Positions 1 through 7,204 of a stretch of DNA of 64,000 bases are shown here, piece after piece. The notes under the pieces were generated by a model. The model worked only from the letters and a program-made list of their open reading frames with translations. It was not told where the DNA came from and did not search any database. The DNA comes from Streptomyces sp. NBC_01478 (GTDB lineage Bacteria; Actinomycetota; Actinomycetes; Streptomycetales; Streptomycetaceae). The translations under genes were made by a program, and so were the position numbers. The stretch lies in contig NZ_CP109444.1 in NCBI RefSeq assembly GCF_036227225.1, positions 1,488,001 to 1,552,000 on the forward strand, given 5' to 3'. Positions within the stretch are counted from its first letter, which is position 1. Every line of letters begins with the position of its first letter.

Positions 1-345
1 TGGAGGTCGCGCTGGAGTTCACCGGCAGCGGCGAGAGTCCGCACCATGAACTTCACGGTGGACAGCAGCTCGCCGGTACGCGGGTGGCGGGCGGTGAGGT
101 CCATCGCGGAGAACGTGCCGTCGTGGATGCGCAGGGCCACCTGCTCGCGGTGGACGATGTGCCCGGTGCCACGCAGGAGGCGGAACATCTCGGAGATGTG
201 CACGGCGTCGCCCGGCCGCGCGTACGTCAGCAGCTCGCCGAACTTCGGCCGCTCCAGCGGGTGAAGGCGGCTGGAAGTCCCGGCCTGCTCCTCGAAAACG
301 ACCGGGTCCTCGATCCCCCCTCGTCCAGAGGGAATGTCAACCACT
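1..345 (-). pseudogene. Serine recombinase (resolvase/invertase) remnant, N-terminus missing, runs off left edge
   Basis: Reading the minus strand leftward from about 345 gives a resolvase-like sequence containing LERPKFGELLTYARPGD, then HISEMFRLLRGT and RHPRTGELLSTVKFMV, typical of the middle of a Tn3-type serine recombinase catalytic domain. The usual beginning, with the YxRVS motif that carries the nucleophilic serine, is not present: upstream of about residue 20 the frame shows no similarity. The C-terminal DNA-binding part would lie outside the window. I read this as a 5'-truncated, inactive fragment. Together with the transposase remnant at 2316-2640 it suggests a decayed Tn3-family transposon. 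The family call is confident; the inactivity is inferred from the missing start. Confidence 0.65.
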
Positions 346-368
346 CGGGCGCTGCAGCCTCGAGCTGC

Positions 369-941
369 TCAGTTCCGGGACGCTTTGCGCGCCCTGAAGG
401 CCGCTGCCTTGACTCGGCTCCGGCAGGCCGGGGAGCAGAAGTGGCGGACCGTATTACGGGAAGCGTCCACGTACACGCGGTCGCAGTGCGGGGCCGTGCA
501 GACGCCGAGGCGTCCGGCGAGGTTGCTGCCGATCGCCAGAGCGAGGGCAGTGGCGCATCCGGCACTCCACCCCACGGAGAGGCTGTCATCGGAGCCATGG
601 AAGTGGACTTGCCAGGGCTCGCCGTCGACGCGATCGAGCTGAGGGCGGGAGCCGGCGGCGAGTAGCAGGACGTTCACCATCTGGGCCGCCTGATCGATGT
701 GGCCGTTGTCGACGGCCTCGAACACCGCCCGCATCTGCTGGGCAGTGTGAGCGAGATATGCGGCGTGGCCCGGTTCGACCGTGGAGCGCTGCGACGCAGG
801 AGGGAGCGCCTCGTGCACCGCCTGCGGGAGCTGATCCCCGTGCGGAGCGGTGTAGGGGCGACCCTGTCGGGTGCCGTCGGTCAGCGTATTCACGAGGGAG
901 ACGGCTGCATCGAGCAGCGTCACCACGTGACCATCGAACAT
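369..941 (-). CDS. CGNR zinc-finger regulator (ABATE-type)
   Basis: About 190 residues ending in a cysteine-rich C-terminus (CTAPHCDRVYVDASRN, then CSPACRSRVKAAAFRARKA). This is the layout of CGNR/ABATE proteins, which are putative transcription regulators with a ligand-binding-like N-terminal domain and a zinc-binding DNA-contact tail. Here the signature CGNR reads CRSR, a variant. The start chosen is the ATG at 941 (MFDGHVV); an upstream GTG in the same frame near 1009 is possible. The gene is divergent from the MFS transporter at 1026, with only about 85 bp between them, so it probably regulates that exporter. The regulatory link is inferred from context. Confidence 0.75.
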   Translation of the reverse strand: MFDGHVVTLLDAAVSLVNTLTDGTRQGRPYTAPHGDQLPQAVHEALPPASQRSTVEPGHAAYLAHTAQQMRAVFEAVDNGHIDQAAQMVNVLLLAAGSRPQLDRVDGEPWQVHFHGSDDSLSVGWSAGCATALALAIGSNLAGRLGVCTAPHCDRVYVDASRNTVRHFCSPACRSRVKAAAFRARKASRN

Positions 942-1025
942 CACTTGACCGGTCACTCCTTCAACCCTTAGCGTGCATGCGCAACCGACGATAGTCGTTT
1001 CGTCGGTCACGCACGAGAGGGTTTC

Positions 1026-2246
1026 GTGGGGTCTGCACAGGGTGGGAAGCACTTGCCGCGAGCGGTGCGGTTGCTGATTGCGGCGCGGGCGGTGAACCGG
1101 CTGGGGGCGTTCTCCCTGCCGTTCCTCACCGTGCTGATCACGACGAGTTTCGGTGCCGGCACCGTCGTCGCCGGGTACATCGGCGCCGCCTTCGGGCTCG
1201 CCACGATTCCCTCGCGCCTGGTCGGCGGTCGCCTGGCCGACCGTATCGGCCGACGACGCACGATCGTGGTCGGGCTGACCGCGTGCGCGGTGGCACAACT
1301 GGGCATCGCCTCGTCCAACGGCCTGGTGCCGGCGGCCTGCTTCGCGGTGCTGATGGGGTTGGCCTTCGAAATCTACGAGCCGCCCAGCCAGGCGATGATC
1401 GCGGATGTCGTGGGGCCGGGTGAACAGGTCCGCGTCTACGGCCTGTTGAACGCGGCCCTGGCAGTAGCCGGCATGGGTGCGGGCCTTCTGGCGGCCGTGC
1501 TGGGGCGCTGGGACCTGCGGTGGCTCTTCGTGGTCGATGCCCTCACCTGCCTGCTCTGCGCGCTGACCGTGCACCTGGTCCTGCCCGCGGACCGCCCCTC
1601 CGCGGCAGCGGCAACAGAGCACGCGGTCACCGTCGCCCCCTGGCGAGATCGCTCGTTGCTCGTGATGCTCGCGGCAGGGACGCTGTTCGCGGTGGTCTAC
1701 CTCCAGATCATGATCGCGCTGCCGTTGTCCCTGGAACTCCAGGGACTGCAACCGGCCGACACCGGGCTGCTGTTCACCACGTCCGCCCTCACCATCACCG
1801 CCGGGCAGCCACTGTTGCGGCTCAAACGACTCGCAACACTCCCGGCACCTGCCGCCTTCGCCGGCGGCTATCTCCTGCTGGCGCTTGGGCTTGCCGGATA
1901 CGCTCTCGCTCACGGCCTGGTCGCCTACATCGCGGCAACCATCGTGTGGAGCGTGGGCGACCTGCTCCTCGTGGGCCGCGCGTACGCACTCGTTGCCGGC
2001 ATGGCCCCCGCCGGAGGGAAGGGGCGATACCTGGCGGTCTACGGCACAAGCTGGGGCATCGGCGGGATCGCCGCCCCGCTCATCGGCACACAGATGCTTG
2101 AGCATGCCGGAACTCTCGGGTTGTGGTGCGCCATGTCCTTTGCGTGTCTGATCCTCGCGGCCCTGCATCCCGCCTGGATCAGCACCGCCGACGACGGCCG
2201 CGAACGGGACGCGACGCCCGCTCGGGATCAGGCTGCCTGTCCGTAG
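1026..2246 (+). CDS. MFS transporter (drug/multidrug efflux type)
   Basis: A 406-residue, strongly hydrophobic protein with about 12 membrane segments. The loop between segments 2 and 3 holds the MFS motif A variant GGRLADRIGRRRT, and the first helix contains the arginine-bearing AARAVNRLGAF often seen in drug:H+ antiporters of the MdtH/YfcJ-like group. It starts with GTG at 1026. It probably exports a small toxic compound at the cytoplasmic membrane; the substrate cannot be read from the sequence. It is transcribed away from the CGNR regulator at 369-941, and the pair sits between transposon remnants, so it may have been cargo. Confidence 0.85.
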   Translation: MGSAQGGKHLPRAVRLLIAARAVNRLGAFSLPFLTVLITTSFGAGTVVAGYIGAAFGLATIPSRLVGGRLADRIGRRRTIVVGLTACAVAQLGIASSNGLVPAACFAVLMGLAFEIYEPPSQAMIADVVGPGEQVRVYGLLNAALAVAGMGAGLLAAVLGRWDLRWLFVVDALTCLLCALTVHLVLPADRPSAAAATEHAVTVAPWRDRSLLVMLAAGTLFAVVYLQIMIALPLSLELQGLQPADTGLLFTTSALTITAGQPLLRLKRLATLPAPAAFAGGYLLLALGLAGYALAHGLVAYIAATIVWSVGDLLLVGRAYALVAGMAPAGGKGRYLAVYGTSWGIGGIAAPLIGTQMLEHAGTLGLWCAMSFACLILAALHPAWISTADDGRERDATPARDQAACP

Positions 2247-2315
2247 CCGCCGGCTCCGGCCCGGTCGTCGCCGCGTAGCGGGCTTGAAGTCGACGTCGAG
2301 GTGCGGGTCGTATGT

Positions 2316-2640
2316 CTAAGTCTGGATGCCGTGCACAGTGGTCGGCTTCAGCTCGGAGGTGTTCTTGAGTAGGCCCTCGATGATGTAGACGGCCTCCCAC
2401 ACGCCGCACGGGATGAAGTGTGTGAACAGCGTGATGTACGTGTCCGAGATGTGGCGGTAGGCGATGGCGCCCGGCTTGCCGTACCGCACGGACGTCTCGG
2501 AGAGCAGGTTGTTGAGGTAGGTGTCCATGGGGGTGCCGGTTCGCGGCCGGCGACAGCTCGTGCCCGCTCACGCCGGGGATGTGGCGGGCGGCCTGGTAGG
2601 GGCCCATCTTGGTGCCCTTCACGAACGTGGCTCGTCACCG
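2316..2640 (-). pseudogene. Tn3-family transposase (TnpA) remnant
   Basis: Two adjoining pieces match the DDE catalytic region of Tn3-family transposases. The first, near 2540-2635, reads FVKGTKMGPYQAARHI and GVSGHELSPAANRH. The second, at 2316-2528, reads YLNNLLSETSVRYGKPGAIA, then HISDTYITLFTHFIPCGVWE and EAVYIIEGLLKNTSELKP, before stopping. Between them roughly 35 residues that normally carry the DGT region are missing and the frame changes; after TTVH the normal continuation (ADTQGQS) is replaced by a stop. The element is therefore dead. Just upstream (2641-2800) a fragment with KARVQERSLIGIIFRTAYWV reads in one frame but I could not assign it. Confidence 0.75.
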
Positions 2641-3127
2641 GAGGCGGAGCCGAAGCGGCGCCACCACTCCACCCAGTACGCCGTGCGGAAAATGATCCCG
2701 ATCAGCGAGCGCTCCTGCACCCTCGCCTTGATCTCCTGCTCCTGCTCCAGCGCCTTCGCCGAGCGGGACGGCGTTTCACGGCCGTTGCCCACGGGAACCC
2801 GGTGAACGCCCCATCGAGAGCTCGACCGACACAGAGAGAAGTTGAAGCGCCGTGACCGCGCGCACCGCCGAACAGACAGCCCTGAACGTGGCCAGGACCG
2901 GCTGGTCGAAGGCCCGGCACCGCCACGGCAAGGGCGTACGCACGTGCGTTCCCGCGGTGGACAGCAGCGGATTCTCCGCCACGGTGCGCGCGAGCGCGGA
3001 GGGGAACATCGTCAGAGGCGAGGACTGACCAGTTCCTTCCACGGAAGGCACACACACCACGGCCGTTGACGGTGGGTCCTGCGAGGCGGAGAACTCCCCA
3101 CCTGGCCCCAGGAGTTGAGGAATCCTG
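2641..3127. other. Gene-poor stretch between transposase remnant and DinB fragment
   Basis: No gene can be supported here. On the minus strand 2641-2800 gives an unassigned protein-like fragment (VEWWRRFGSASGDE then stop). On the plus strand a possible 58-residue ORF begins with GTG at 2852 and ends at 3028 (begins VTARTAEQTALNVARTGWSK); it has only a weak ribosome site and no family I recognise, so I do not call it a gene. Confidence 0.4.
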
Positions 3128-3451
3128 GTGCCCGTGACCGAGAGTGCGAGCGAAACGGCTCCGGACAGTGAGGCCAGGGCGCTTGTTCGGGTCCTGGACG
3201 GGCAGGACCGCCACGTTCTCGGCATCCTTGACGGGCTCGACGCGGATGCGCTGCGACGGCCGGTGCTGTCATCCGGATGGCACTGGAACGTGCCTCCGGA
3301 AGCCTCGGCCGTCGACGTGCTCGACGGATACCGGCAGGAGGCAGAGCTCGCCGACGCGGTCATCACCACCAGCCCTGCCGACGCCCCCGCCGACGCCGAC
3401 CCGGCCTGGTGGCCTCACGACCTGTTCGGCGAACCGCATCTCGCTTCATGA
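3128..3451 (+). pseudogene. DinB/DUF664-family protein, internally deleted
   Basis: The frame reads like the DinB (DUF664) fold proteins common in actinobacteria: ALVRVLDGQDRHVLGILDGL at the start and SAVDVLDGYRQEAELADAVI later, ending WWPHDLFGEPHLAS. In intact relatives about 35 residues with the first metal-binding histidine lie between the SSGW segment and the WHVPPEAS segment; here SSGWHWNVPPEAS joins them directly. The C-terminal third with the remaining histidines (usually ending in HAGHLD) is also absent. With 107 residues instead of about 165 it should not form the metal site. The start GTG/CTG region near 3128 has a moderate ribosome site (gttgaggaatcc). Confidence 0.55.
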
Positions 3452-3691
3452 CCACGTGTCAGGGTCGGCCGGGAACGGGCACGACCACCGCGTGATCATC
3501 GGGGGTTCTGAGCCCGATCGCCGTAACAAGCAGCGGAGAACCGGGAAAGCGGACGAGCGACAGTTCATCGCAGACGCCTGCATGGGCAACGCGTGTCACG
3601 CGGCCCGCCCCGACTCCGAGCGATCGCATGGGAGCGTGGACCGGGGGTATTCGCACCGCCAATGACGGGTTCACGTGAATGGAGACCCCTG

Positions 3692-3922
3692 GTGCTGATG
3701 GCTCACCCCGCGGTGTTGAAGGACCTGGTCGAGCGGTACGAGACCCTGCGGGCACTGCACGCCGAGAACGGCAGCCCCGCCACACGGCGGAGGATGGACG
3801 ACGTCGCCTACACGCTGTGCGTGTCCACCGGCACCCAGGACGTGGACGTCGCTCTCGTCGCCGCCCGTCATCAACTGCCCGGCGCACGCCCCCAGGACGA
3901 CTCCGTAATCAGCGCGGGCTGA
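3692..3922 (+). CDS. DUF5133 domain-containing small protein
   Basis: A 76-residue protein (VLMAHPAVLKDLVERYETLR ... DDVAYTLCVSTGTQDVDVAL) that matches the DUF5133 family, widespread small Streptomyces proteins of unknown function, often found in several copies and with sigma-factor or stress genes. I chose the GTG at 3692 because TGGAG lies about 8 bases upstream; the ATG at 3698 is the alternative. A longer reading frame begins at 3593 but the extra residues look non-coding. A strong hairpin follows the stop (3988-4022). No function is inferred. Confidence 0.75.
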   Translation: MLMAHPAVLKDLVERYETLRALHAENGSPATRRRMDDVAYTLCVSTGTQDVDVALVAARHQLPGARPQDDSVISAG

Positions 3923-3987
3923 CACCTCGTACCTCTGCGGCCTTCACTCAGCACAAGGCGACCGAGGGCATACACCCACGCCAACTG

Positions 3988-4022
3988 GACGGCTCCCCCT
4001 GGTCCACAGGACGGGAGCCGTC
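3988..4022 (+). terminator. Hairpin terminator after DUF5133 gene
   Basis: Perfect 10-bp arms GACGGCTCCC and GGGAGCCGTC, separated by 15 bases. A nearly identical hairpin with the same arms occurs after the GlsB gene at 12019-12054. No clear T-tract follows, as is common for terminators in Streptomyces. Confidence 0.6.
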
Positions 4023-4102
4023 GGCGTGTACGGCGGACTCCACCGGCCCCGCGTAGCGCAATGGACCATTTGAGTTGTTTCCGATCTCCTTCGCGGTGTC
4101 TC

Positions 4103-4117
4103 GTCACATGCTGTGAC
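4103..4117. promoter_or_regulatory. Palindrome GTCACATGCTGTGAC upstream of secreted protein/sortase operon
   Basis: A perfect inverted repeat (GTCACA-TGC-TGTGAC) about 70 bp before the start at 4186. The half-sites resemble CRP-family half-sites in inverted order, but spacing differs, so the binding protein is unknown. Confidence 0.35.
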
Positions 4118-4185
4118 GTTTTATGGCATTCATTACGGGCCTGGTCGAAAAGTACGACAATCATTCCGGCTCGAAGGCGTCCAGC

Positions 4186-4845
4186 ATGGTCATGTCCTCT
4201 TCCTCCCGCTCCCGCGGCATCCTCGGGAGTGCCGCGGTGGCCGTCGCAGTCGCCGGTGCCACCGTCGCCGGAGCGGGAGCGGCCTATGCCGCTCCTGGCG
4301 ACAGCGGCAACATCGACGTCCGCTCGGTCGACTGGCACTCGCGCGGCAGCGACGGGGTCGAGGTCTGTGAGTTCGTCCTCGTCGCCAGCAACTTCGAGTC
4401 GTTCCCCGCGGTCGCCTGGACGATCACCGCGCAGCCCCCCACCATCCCGCCGGGCGACACCCTGCAGAGCACGCTGCCGCTGATCAACGGCTCGGCGCAC
4501 AGCGCGAAGTACCTCATCCCGCACGGCACGTATCAGTTGGTGTGGATCACTCCGGCGGGCCCCAAGCAGCGGCGGTTCTCGGTGGACTGCCGCCGCCACG
4601 GCCAGCAGGGCCGGCCGGAGCAGCAGGGTCGCGGCCCCGCGGCGATCGGCCCGGGCACCGAGTACCACAAGCCCAGCGGCGGTGTGCCCGCGGGCGGCGG
4701 CGGTGTCCCGGACATGCAGAACCTCAGCTCCGAGGGCGATTCGAACACCGGCACCACCACCGCGCTGACCGCCGGTGGGATCGCCATCGCGGCGCTCGTC
4801 ATGGTCCGCCGAGCCGCGCGCCGCCGTGCCCGCCACGACGTATAA
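4186..4845 (+). CDS. Secreted, C-terminally anchored surface protein
   Basis: A 219-residue protein with a signal peptide (MVMSSSSRSRGILGSAAVAV, cleavage probably after GAGAAYA), a roughly 110-residue extracellular part, a low-complexity Gly/Pro/Gln linker, and a C-terminal hydrophobic stretch (TALTAGGIAIAALVM) followed by an Arg-rich tail. That is the architecture of a wall- or membrane-anchored protein. Ahead of the hydrophobic stretch is GDSNTG, not a standard LPXTG or LAXTG sorting signal. I chose the ATG at 4186 because it gives a normal signal peptide with GAAGG upstream; an earlier ATG at 4123 would add 21 residues. Its stop overlaps the start of the sortase gene, so the two are probably made together and the protein is a candidate sortase substrate. 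Confidence 0.75.
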   Translation: MVMSSSSRSRGILGSAAVAVAVAGATVAGAGAAYAAPGDSGNIDVRSVDWHSRGSDGVEVCEFVLVASNFESFPAVAWTITAQPPTIPPGDTLQSTLPLINGSAHSAKYLIPHGTYQLVWITPAGPKQRRFSVDCRRHGQQGRPEQQGRGPAAIGPGTEYHKPSGGVPAGGGGVPDMQNLSSEGDSNTGTTTALTAGGIAIAALVMVRRAARRRARHDV

Positions 4846-5524
4846 CCACCGCCTACGGCCGCGACCGCGGCGGCGACGGGGGCCCAGTCGTGCGTGCCGC
4901 TTGTCGATGACGCTGTGTGCGACCTTCTCGCTGGTGACCGGTGTCGTCTGGGCGTGTTCAGACTCCTCCGACAGTCCCACGATCACCGCCGCCCGTGCCA
5001 ATGACGCCGCGGGCGGCGGCGCTCCCCCGGCCCGACAGGCCCCGCACGCACCCCTGGCGCGCTCGCGGCCGGTGAAAATCTCCATTCCCGCCATCTTCAT
5101 CGAGGCCCCGGTGACCGGCCTCGACCTCGACAAGAAGGGTCAGTTGGGCGCTCCGCCACTCAGCAGACCGAAGGTGGTGGGCTGGTTCCGCAACGGTCCG
5201 TCACCCGGCGAGGCGGGACCTTCGCTGATCGTCGGTCATCGCGACACCACGACCGGGCCGGCGATCTTCCTCAACCTCAACGCCCTGCACCCGGGCGACC
5301 TGGTGAAGGTCACCCGGGCCGACCGGACGACCGCCGTGTTCACCGTCGACGAGGTGCAGAAGTACGCCAAGGACAAGTTCCCCGACAACAAGGTGTACGG
5401 GACCACCAGGCGTCCCGAACTCCGGCTCATGACGTGCGGCGGAAGCTTCGACAAGAAGCACGGCTATTCGGCCAACGTCGTCGTCTTCGCCCACCTCGTC
5501 TCGGTCAGGAAGCAGCGAGCCTGA
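4826..5524 (+). CDS. Class F sortase
   Basis: The conserved core VKISIPAIFIEAPV, then SLIVGHRDTTTGPAIFLNL and LRLMTCGGSFD carries the catalytic histidine (GHRDT) and cysteine (TCGG) of class F sortases, the small transpeptidase-like enzymes common in actinobacteria. An N-terminal membrane segment (CATFSLVTGVVWACS) would anchor it outside the cytoplasmic membrane. I chose the GTG at 4826, overlapping the end of the upstream surface-protein gene by 20 bp, which suggests translational coupling. Class F sortases are usually thought to cleave LPXTG-like signals, but the neighbour lacks one, so the partner relation is inferred. Confidence 0.8.
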   Translation: MPATTYNHRLRPRPRRRRGPSRACRLSMTLCATFSLVTGVVWACSDSSDSPTITAARANDAAGGGAPPARQAPHAPLARSRPVKISIPAIFIEAPVTGLDLDKKGQLGAPPLSRPKVVGWFRNGPSPGEAGPSLIVGHRDTTTGPAIFLNLNALHPGDLVKVTRADRTTAVFTVDEVQKYAKDKFPDNKVYGTTRRPELRLMTCGGSFDKKHGYSANVVVFAHLVSVRKQRA

Positions 5525-6259
5525 GCACGAAGAGCGATGCGGAACCGGCCGGCACCTCACAGGCGAGGTGACCGGCCCGCCCGCGTGTCCGAGGACCAGG
5601 CGTACGCGGAGGCGAAGAAGCGCGACATCGACGGCCGCTCGTCGATGGACGGACAACAACCGGCCAAGGCCCTCGGCCGCGACCGACCGCCCCCGAACCT
5701 GCGGAGGACTCCGCCGCATCAGCCCAGTAGGTCGACGACGCCGAGACACACGCGGTGGGCGGAGGCCGGGGAAGTCCGGCGGGGAGCGGCGCGCGACCTC
5801 CCCAGGCAGTGCGCCGCCCCCGCCATCGCGCTCCGGTTACCCGCGGGCCGCCTCCTTACGCCCGTCCCGAGCCGCGAGCACGCCGTGTGTATACGAAGCG
5901 GCTCGACCCTTGCACCGGGCCGAAGAACCGGACCGGCCCACAGTCGTCCTGCTCAGGTTCCCCAGGACCGCGCACGGTTCCGAAGCGCCGTGCTCGCCCC
6001 GGGCGGACCCGGCCTCGGACGGCGCAGCCACCGCGACGGCTCTCCTAGATCGCCTCATGGCCTCGTATACGGCGTCGTAGATGGCCTCATGACCTCGTAG
6101 CTGGCCTCATGGCGTCGAATGGGCGTGGGTGTCCTGGGTACCCACGGACCCCGGTCGTACCGCGTCCGTGCCCCGCCCCGCGCGTCGTGAGCCGACCGGG
6201 GCGCGGAACCGTTGAACGCTGGGCCGACATCCGATCCCTTCAGGCGGGAGCCGAACGCC
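5525..6259. other. Gene-poor stretch with a possible SAP/Rho-N-like fragment
   Basis: No intact gene is supported. From the GTG at 5585 the plus strand reads VSEDQAYAEAKKRDIDGRSS and soon loses sense; this resembles the short helical DNA-binding tail (DIxGRSxM pattern) found at the end of some actinobacterial Ku and related proteins, so it may be a leftover. The remainder shows only a short repeat (6052-6119). Confidence 0.3.
6052..6119 (+). repeat. Three imperfect copies of GCCTCATGRCCTCGTA
   Basis: Copies begin at 6052, 6084 and 6104 (GCCTCATGGCCTCGTA, GCCTCATGACCTCGTA, GCCTCATGGCGTCGAA). Spacing is 32 and 20 bp. They lie in non-coding DNA about 150 bp before the flavin reductase gene. Confidence 0.5.
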
Positions 6260-6748
6260 GTGACCGTTCTCGACCCCTTCACCGACCTGCTCGACTATCC
6301 GCTGTACGTCGTGACCGCCGAGGCCGACGGGGAGAGAGCCGGCTGTCTGGTCGGATTCGCCTCGCAGTGCTCGATCCGGCCCGCACGCTTCATGGTCTGG
6401 CTGTCCAAGGCCAACCGGACGTACCGGGTCGCCGAGCGCGCCGACCGCCTCACGGTGCATCTCCTCCGCCGCGACCAGGAACGGCTGGCCCGGCTCTTCG
6501 GCGGCGAGACCGGCGACCGTACCGACAAGTTCACGGACGTCCCGTGGCATCCGGGGCCGGGCGGATCACTGATCCTCGACGAGGCTCCCGCCTGGTTCGT
6601 CGGCCGGGTGGAGAACCGGGTCGGCGGCGGTGACCACGTCGGTTTCCTGCTCGCGCCGGAGGCGACGGAGAATCTCGCGGCCGGCCACACCCCTCTGCTG
6701 ACGCTCAAGTACGCCCACTCCATCACTCCGGGCCACCCGGCGGACTGA
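6260..6748 (+). CDS. Flavin reductase family protein
   Basis: A 162-residue protein of the FMN-binding split-barrel flavin reductase type: it begins DLLDYPLYVVTAEADGERAG, has SQCSIRPARFMVWLSKANRT for flavin contacts and HVGFLLAPEA near the end. Such proteins reduce FMN/FAD with NAD(P)H or use bound flavin for small oxidoreductions. I chose the GTG at 6260 because GGCGGGAG lies 9 bases upstream; a longer frame begins at 6212. It is convergent with the SDR/TPP enzyme genes to its right and has no obvious oxygenase partner next to it. Confidence 0.8.
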   Translation: MTVLDPFTDLLDYPLYVVTAEADGERAGCLVGFASQCSIRPARFMVWLSKANRTYRVAERADRLTVHLLRRDQERLARLFGGETGDRTDKFTDVPWHPGPGGSLILDEAPAWFVGRVENRVGGGDHVGFLLAPEATENLAAGHTPLLTLKYAHSITPGHPAD

Positions 6749-6834
6749 GCGGCACCCCTTCCCGGGCCAGCGCGGTCGCCTCCGCCGTATCACCGCTCCC
6801 AGACCCACCACCGCGCCCGTCGCGGCGGCCGACA

Positions 6835-7204
6835 CTAGCCCGGGGTGTCGCGGGAGTGCCGCCTGGGGCTGATAGATGGGCGGTACGGGCTCGGGTATGT
6901 CGGCAGCCGGGTCAACACCCATGAGAACTGCGGGGTGTTGACGGCCGGCATCCGCACCACGGTGATGCTCACGTGGCTGTGCTGGTGCATGAGTTCGGTG
7001 CGTGCGCTGTAAGTGAAGCCGTCGACGGCGTGCTTGGCACCGCAGTAGGCGGACCGGAGCGGGATGAAGCGGTCGCCGAGTGCTGAGCCGACCTGCACTA
7101 TCACACCGGCGTCCCGCGGGACCATGCGCTGGAGCGCGGCGCCGTGCGGTGGCCCGGCCGATGCCGACACCGGCCCCGGTGAAGACGACGGTGTGCGGGG
7201 CCAT
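6835..7204 (-). pseudogene. Short-chain dehydrogenase (SDR), internally deleted and frameshifted
   Basis: The frame starting at 7204 reads MAPHTVVFTGAGVGIGRATA, the NAD(P)-binding start of an SDR, then loses sense. A second frame (7170 to 6835) continues from the SDR middle: GVIVQVGSALGDRFIPLRSA, then YCGAKHAV with the YxxxK catalytic pair, and SVTVVRMPAV-like segments. About 100 residues between the two are missing. The start overlaps the stop of the TPP enzyme gene (TGATG), so it was once the second gene of that operon. Confidence 0.7.

Noticed and set aside
369..2168. 599-codon open frame on the minus strand across the MFS gene
   Set aside because: Only its last 191 codons (CGNR protein) look like a protein; the rest is the antisense of the MFS gene with Arg/Gln-rich, low-information sequence.
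2852..3028. 58-codon ORF, plus strand
   Set aside because: Protein-like start, but weak ribosome site and no family recognised.
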